Positions 60,005 through 64,000 of a stretch of 64,000 nucleotides of DNA are shown in pieces. The notes beneath the pieces were generated by a model that saw only the letters and a program-made list of their open reading frames with translations, had not been told where the DNA came from and searched no databases. Each line of letters starts with the position of its first letter. Position 1 is the stretch's first letter. The stretch is taken from assembly GCA_035940775.1 (NCBI GenBank), contig DASZEN010000059.1:62001-126000 (forward strand). The letters run 5' to 3'. This DNA comes from DASQYE01 sp035940775 (GTDB lineage: Bacteria; Acidobacteriota; Blastocatellia; Pyrinomonadales; Pyrinomonadaceae). Position numbers and translations under genes: made by a program.

Positions 60005-62425
60005 ATGAACAGACGTGCCCTCGCGTTTACGATTCTCGCCGTCGTCTCTCTACACTGTTTCGACTACGCCCGGACAAACGCCGAGCGCCGCGCGGGCGTG
60101 TTCGACGCGGCGGCGCGCACCGCAGCAGCAGCAGCAGTAGCGGCGGCGGAAACAACCTCGCCCGCTCCCGCTCTTGCGGCGGAGCGCGTGCCTCCTGCGC
60201 CCGAAGAGGTGCTCGGGTTTCGCCCCGGCGACGACCGGAAACTGGCAAGCTGGGCGAGCGTGGTCGAATACTTTCGCCGTCTGGACGCGGCGAGCGACCG
60301 CTTGAGGTTCGAGGAACTGGGACGGACGACGATGGACGCTCCCTTCGTGATGGCGACCATCAGCGCGCCTGAGAATCTGGCGCGGCTCGGCCAATACAGG
60401 GAGATACAGCGACAGCTTGCCGATCCGCGCTCCCTGGGCGCTGGGGCCGACCGCAAAGCCGCCGCTCTCGTCGCGCGCGGCAAAACAATAGTCCTCATAA
60501 CCTGCGGCATTCACTCCTCTGAGGTCGGTTCCTATCTCTCAAGTATGCTGATCGCGCACCGCCTCGCGTCCTCGAACGAGCCAGTGGTTCGCGAGATTTT
60601 AGAGAACACCATCGTCTTGTTGGTTCCGTCTCTGAACCCTGACGGCGTAGACATAGTAAAGAACTGGTATGACAAAACTCTCTCGACGCCCTACGAGGGA
60701 ACAGACCCGCCCGTGCTCTATCACAAGTACACGGGCCATGATAACAACCGCGACTGGTACGCCTTCACGCAGGCCGAGACCCGTCTCACCGTCGAAAAGA
60801 TTCACAACGTCTGGCACCCGCAGATCGTCCACGACATACACCAGCAGGGCCAGTACGGCGCGCGCCTTTTCCTGCCTCCCTACATGCAGCCGGTCGAGCC
60901 GAACGTGCCCCGTCAGATCGTCGAAGGCTACACGGAGCTGGGCAGGGCGATGGCCTCGGAGCTTCGCGCCGACGGCTTAAAGGGCATCACGACCGATTCC
61001 ACCTACGACGCGTGGACGCCCGCGCGCGCCTACTCGCACTATCACGGCGGCGTCCGTATTCTCTCCGAAACGGCCTCGGCCAAAATCGCCACGCCGGTCA
61101 CGGTCAAGTTTGAGGAGCTGCGCTCGCGCGACGGCTTCGACCCGCAGAAGGAGTCCGCAAACTTCTCTCCCGTCTGGCGCGGCGGCGAGTGGCGCATGCG
61201 CGACATCACCGATTACATGACACGGGCCGCCTTCTCTCTCATGCATCACGCCGCGAGGAATCGCGCGCGCTGGCTCCGTCGCTTTTACGAGATCGGTAAA
61301 GAGGCTGTGCGCCCGCGAAGGGCCGGAGAGTTATTCGCTTTTATTATTCCTGAGACAAAGAACGACGCGCCGTTGCTGAACACTTTAAGGGACGGCGGCG
61401 TGGAGGTGGATTTCGCAAAGTCATTCACCTTGAAAGGCGTCAGGTACGCGGACGGCACGGCCATCATTCGCATGGCTCAACCTTACGGCGGTTTCGCCAG
61501 GGCGATGCTCGAAAAGCAGCATTATCCGGATTTGCGAGACCGCGCGGGCAAGCCCATTCCGCCCTACGACGTGACGGCGCACACCCTGTCGTTGCTGATG
61601 GGAGTCGAAGTCACAGCCGTGTCAGCACCCTTCAAATACCGCATAGACGAGGCGGAGGATATGGGCTGGAACGGCGGATGCGGAGGCGGCAACCCGCCGC
61701 GCGACGGGATATACAAATCGCACGTCCCTTCGATGGACGAAGGATGGACGCGATGGGTGTTTGAACGGCAGGGTAACTGCACCTACTACCTCTCAGTGGA
61801 TGACGCAGAGATTCGCGCCGGGAATCTGCGCGCCAGGTTCGACAGCATCATCATTCCGGATCAGTCGCCGCGCGCCATCCTTGACGGTTATAAGCCCGGC
61901 TCGATGCCCGCCGAATTGACCGGAGGACTAGGCCAGGAGGGCGTGCGCGCCCTGCGCGAGTTCGTCGAACAGGGCGGGACGCTCATCTGTTTGAACAGGG
62001 CATCGGATTTCGCCATCGAGCAGTTAGGGTTGCCCGTGCGCGATGTGACCGAAGGGCTAAAGGAGACGGAGTTCTACGTGCCCGGATCGATTCTGCGCAC
62101 GGAGCTGGATACTTCGCACCCTATCGCCCGGGGGATGCCGAAGCAATCAATCGCGTGGGCCGAGGACTCGCCCGTATTCGAGATCAAGAGCGACCCCGCG
62201 GCGCTTGCGCGCGTTCGCATCATCGCGCGTTATCCGGCAAACTCCGACCTGCTTCTGTCGGGCTGGCTGCTCGGCGGCGAAAGGATTCGAGGCCGTGCGG
62301 CGCTCGTTGAGGTGGGTTTGGGGCGCGGGCATATCTATCTCTTCGGCTTTCGCCCGCAATACAGAGGCCAATCGTTGGCGACCTATCCGCTTCTTTTCAA
62401 TGCCATTCGAGAGAGCAGACGCTAG
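60005..62425 (+). CDS. Exported M14-family zinc carboxypeptidase
   Basis: The product is 806 aa from the ATG at 60005, where a signal peptide begins (RRALAFTILAVVSLHCFD). The catalytic domain (about residues 70-420) has the zinc ligands HSSE in ITCGIHSSEVGS, PSLNPDGVDIV, and a GHDNNRDWYAF segment followed by WHPQIVHDIHQQGQYGARLF with the third ligand His. After residue 430 an extra region of about 370 residues follows, with a class I glutamine-amidotransferase-like pattern near the end (VEQGGTLICLNRASDFAIEQLGLP). The layout is common in large bacterial M14 proteins. It is probably periplasmic. Confidence 0.88.
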   Translation: MNRRALAFTILAVVSLHCFDYARTNAERRAGVFDAAARTAAAAAVAAAETTSPAPALAAERVPPAPEEVLGFRPGDDRKLASWASVVEYFRRLDAASDRLRFEELGRTTMDAPFVMATISAPENLARLGQYREIQRQLADPRSLGAGADRKAAALVARGKTIVLITCGIHSSEVGSYLSSMLIAHRLASSNEPVVREILENTIVLLVPSLNPDGVDIVKNWYDKTLSTPYEGTDPPVLYHKYTGHDNNRDWYAFTQAETRLTVEKIHNVWHPQIVHDIHQQGQYGARLFLPPYMQPVEPNVPRQIVEGYTELGRAMASELRADGLKGITTDSTYDAWTPARAYSHYHGGVRILSETASAKIATPVTVKFEELRSRDGFDPQKESANFSPVWRGGEWRMRDITDYMTRAAFSLMHHAARNRARWLRRFYEIGKEAVRPRRAGELFAFIIPETKNDAPLLNTLRDGGVEVDFAKSFTLKGVRYADGTAIIRMAQPYGGFARAMLEKQHYPDLRDRAGKPIPPYDVTAHTLSLLMGVEVTAVSAPFKYRIDEAEDMGWNGGCGGGNPPRDGIYKSHVPSMDEGWTRWVFERQGNCTYYLSVDDAEIRAGNLRARFDSIIIPDQSPRAILDGYKPGSMPAELTGGLGQEGVRALREFVEQGGTLICLNRASDFAIEQLGLPVRDVTEGLKETEFYVPGSILRTELDTSHPIARGMPKQSIAWAEDSPVFEIKSDPAALARVRIIARYPANSDLLLSGWLLGGERIRGRAALVEVGLGRGHIYLFGFRPQYRGQSLATYPLLFNAIRESRR

Positions 62426-62641
62426 CAGAGCCCTTAAAGCTGACACCGATTCCATAGCAGAGGCGCGGCCACGAAGCCCTCGAAACTCTTACTGCGGCGG
62501 AAAGCGGCGGAAAGCGGCAGCAGCGGCCGAGGCGACGATTCCCCGGCGGCCGCGCCATTCGGGTCTTCGTCCCCTTCGGAAAAAATAAACATTCCGGGCG
62601 GCGTTGTCGTATAATGCATCCTGAGCGGACGCCCGGCAGAA

Positions 62642-63406
62642 GTGCGGCACATTTGGAAAGCCATCGCACAGGCGTCCGAGGGCCAAATGGTCACGGTTCT
62701 CGTCACCTCTTTTCTCCTGCTTGCTGCAATCTCTTACGCTATCTATTGCTGGCAACGCACTTCGTCCAACGAAAACGCAGAGCGCGCTTTACCGCCGCCG
62801 CCGCGCGCCCGTGGTCTGTTCACAGGCGAAGGCACGGAGGGCGAGAGCACTCGGGCGCGCCTCCTGCGGGCGGCTCAGGAAGAAGAGGAGCAGGCCCGAG
62901 CGGAGTTGCGCTCGCGCTTGCTGGAACGCGCGGCCGCAGGGGACAGGGCGGTTCTGGTTGAGGCTCACGAGAGCGGCAACGCAGCCCTTTACGACGAGTT
63001 GCTGGACGCCCTGTCGGAGCGCGCCGCCGATCATAAAAAACTGTTCGCGCTCGTCTCCTACGTCACACGCCATGAGCGCCTCAGAGTCAACGCTCGCGTG
63101 GCCCTTAGATTTCTGGAAGGCTGGAAGGCGTCGCCCGACCGTCGCTCGACCGCAGTGATGCTGCACGTCGCGGCAACGGCCGACGATGCGGCCGTCTATC
63201 AAAGGGCAGTCGAAGCGGCCTTCCGCTTGTGGCGCGAAGGCGCGCTCGCCGACATCTCCGCCGAGGAATTGCGTGCGCTCTTCGACGGCGAATACTGGGT
63301 GCTGTCGGCGAACGTCAGGGGTTCCGGCCCAGGGTTTATCCTGAAGCGAAAGCTGGCGGCGCTGCGTCGCGAGCTTTCAAACGATTCGTCGAGAGTTGCT
63401 CGATGA
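62642..63406 (+). CDS. Membrane-anchored helical protein of unknown function
   Basis: The product is 254 aa from a GTG at 62642; the ATG at 62687 with GAGGG close by is an alternative. One membrane helix (VTVLVTSFLLLAAISYAIYCW) is followed by a Pro linker, an acidic, probably coiled-coil stretch (AAQEEEEQARAELRSRL) and a helical repeat-like domain. No family is recognised. It is 61 bp upstream of the SPFH gene and may be co-transcribed with it. Confidence 0.68.
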   Translation: MRHIWKAIAQASEGQMVTVLVTSFLLLAAISYAIYCWQRTSSNENAERALPPPPRARGLFTGEGTEGESTRARLLRAAQEEEEQARAELRSRLLERAAAGDRAVLVEAHESGNAALYDELLDALSERAADHKKLFALVSYVTRHERLRVNARVALRFLEGWKASPDRRSTAVMLHVAATADDAAVYQRAVEAAFRLWREGALADISAEELRALFDGEYWVLSANVRGSGPGFILKRKLAALRRELSNDSSRVAR

Positions 63407-63467
63407 AGAGGAGGCTTAACAGAGCCTCCCCCATAACCTTTTTTCCAAGACTTGAGGACATTAAGTC

Positions 63468-64000
63468 ATGAACAACATTGACATGTGGTCGCTGGTTCCC
63501 GTTCTGGTCATCGGCCTCATTCTCCTGATCGTGCTGCTCGTCATCCTGAGGCGTATCCTGGTCAACGTCGGGGCGCGCGAGATCGCCATCAAGGAGCGGC
63601 GTTACATGGGCCGCAAGATGCCTCCGGGGCGCGTCGTCGCCACCGAAGGCGAAGTCGGCATTCAGGCCGACGTGTTGAAGCCCGGCCTCCACCTCATCAA
63701 ATATCCGTTCGAGCGCGTCGTCCATAAAGTGCCCCTGATCGAGGTCGGCGCTGACGAGATGGGCATTATCGAAGCCGTGGACGGCGAGCCGATGCCGCCC
63801 GGAAGAATCTTCGCTCCAGACCGCGCGCAGAACGCCCACAACAATTTTCAAGACCCGATTGCTTTCATCAAGCAGGGCGGCGTCAAGGGCATTCAACTGC
63901 GCACGCTGCCGCCGGGACTGTGGCCGATTCACCCCTATCTGTTCCGCGTTTCGGTGACGAAAACGACCGTCGTTCCGCCGGGCAAAGTCGGCGTCGTGAC
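63468..64000 (+). CDS. SPFH/flotillin-like membrane protein (3' end outside the window)
   Basis: The first 177 residues are visible, from an ATG preceded by GAGGA. An N-terminal membrane helix (WSLVPVLVIGLILLIVLLVIL) is followed by the start of an SPFH/band-7 domain (VATEGEVGIQADVLKPGLHLI, PHPYLFRV-like segments, KTTVVPPGKVGVV). Such proteins form oligomers in membrane microdomains. Confidence 0.83.
   Translation, partial: MNNIDMWSLVPVLVIGLILLIVLLVILRRILVNVGAREIAIKERRYMGRKMPPGRVVATEGEVGIQADVLKPGLHLIKYPFERVVHKVPLIEVGADEMGIIEAVDGEPMPPGRIFAPDRAQNAHNNFQDPIAFIKQGGVKGIQLRTLPPGLWPIHPYLFRVSVTKTTVVPPGKVGVV

Overview
The window is gene-dense, G+C-rich chromosomal DNA of a free-living, probably Gram-negative bacterium. 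The mix of genes (MacB/FtsX and LolD-type ABC systems, a Wzm/Wzt polysaccharide exporter, S9 and M14 exported peptidases, an OPT transporter, a NosR-like ferredoxin, sigma-54 signalling and a selenocysteine tRNA) fits an Acidobacteriota-like lineage such as Blastocatellia. That placement is inferred from style and gene content, not from a marker gene. No rRNA, CRISPR array, transposase or phage gene was found.

Layout. 1-6721 (minus): a LuxE-like acyl-activating enzyme, a LuxC-like acyl-CoA reductase, a GT4 glycosyltransferase, and a LolD-like ATPase with a large FtsX-like permease that runs off the window edge. 6903-10904: ybbP-ybbA (minus) divergent from tesA (plus), the two start codons sharing one CATG. 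11048-18560: a surface polysaccharide locus (wzm, wzt, a methyltransferase, a 997-aa double glycosyltransferase), interrupted by a 1.3-kb segment with attC-like sequence and two orphan ORFs. 18570-19906: dprA and a tRNA-Sec gene.

20117-32568 is the most striking part: a catabolic cluster that appears to take tryptophan through kynurenine and anthranilate into the 2-aminobenzoyl-CoA pathway. It has tryptophan 2,3-dioxygenase, kynureninase, an aryl-CoA ligase, an FAD monooxygenase, a separate Old-Yellow-Enzyme-type protein, three crotonase-family enzymes, an acyl-CoA dehydrogenase, an SDR, a RidA-type deaminase and a hotdog thioesterase. The monooxygenase and reductase halves, fused in the characterised enzyme, are here two convergent genes. 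A dispersed palindromic repeat lies at several junctions of this cluster and recurs near 55.4 kb.

32637-42423: a class-C-type serine hydrolase, then a redox and regulatory block (membrane 4Fe-4S protein fused to helical and cyclic-nucleotide-binding domains, a mono-heme secreted protein, a sigma-54 activator and its hybrid kinase). 42713-45183: small secreted or membrane proteins in visibly more A+T-rich DNA. 45294-49968: a GGDEF/HD-GYP protein, a gene-free stretch with inverted repeats, and an MFS exporter. 50017-64000: a TPR protein, S9 peptidase, SLOG protein, CBM9-like protein, PilZ protein, a secreted protein, an OPT transporter with an unusual soluble insert, an M14 carboxypeptidase, a membrane-anchored helical protein and the start of an SPFH/flotillin-like protein.
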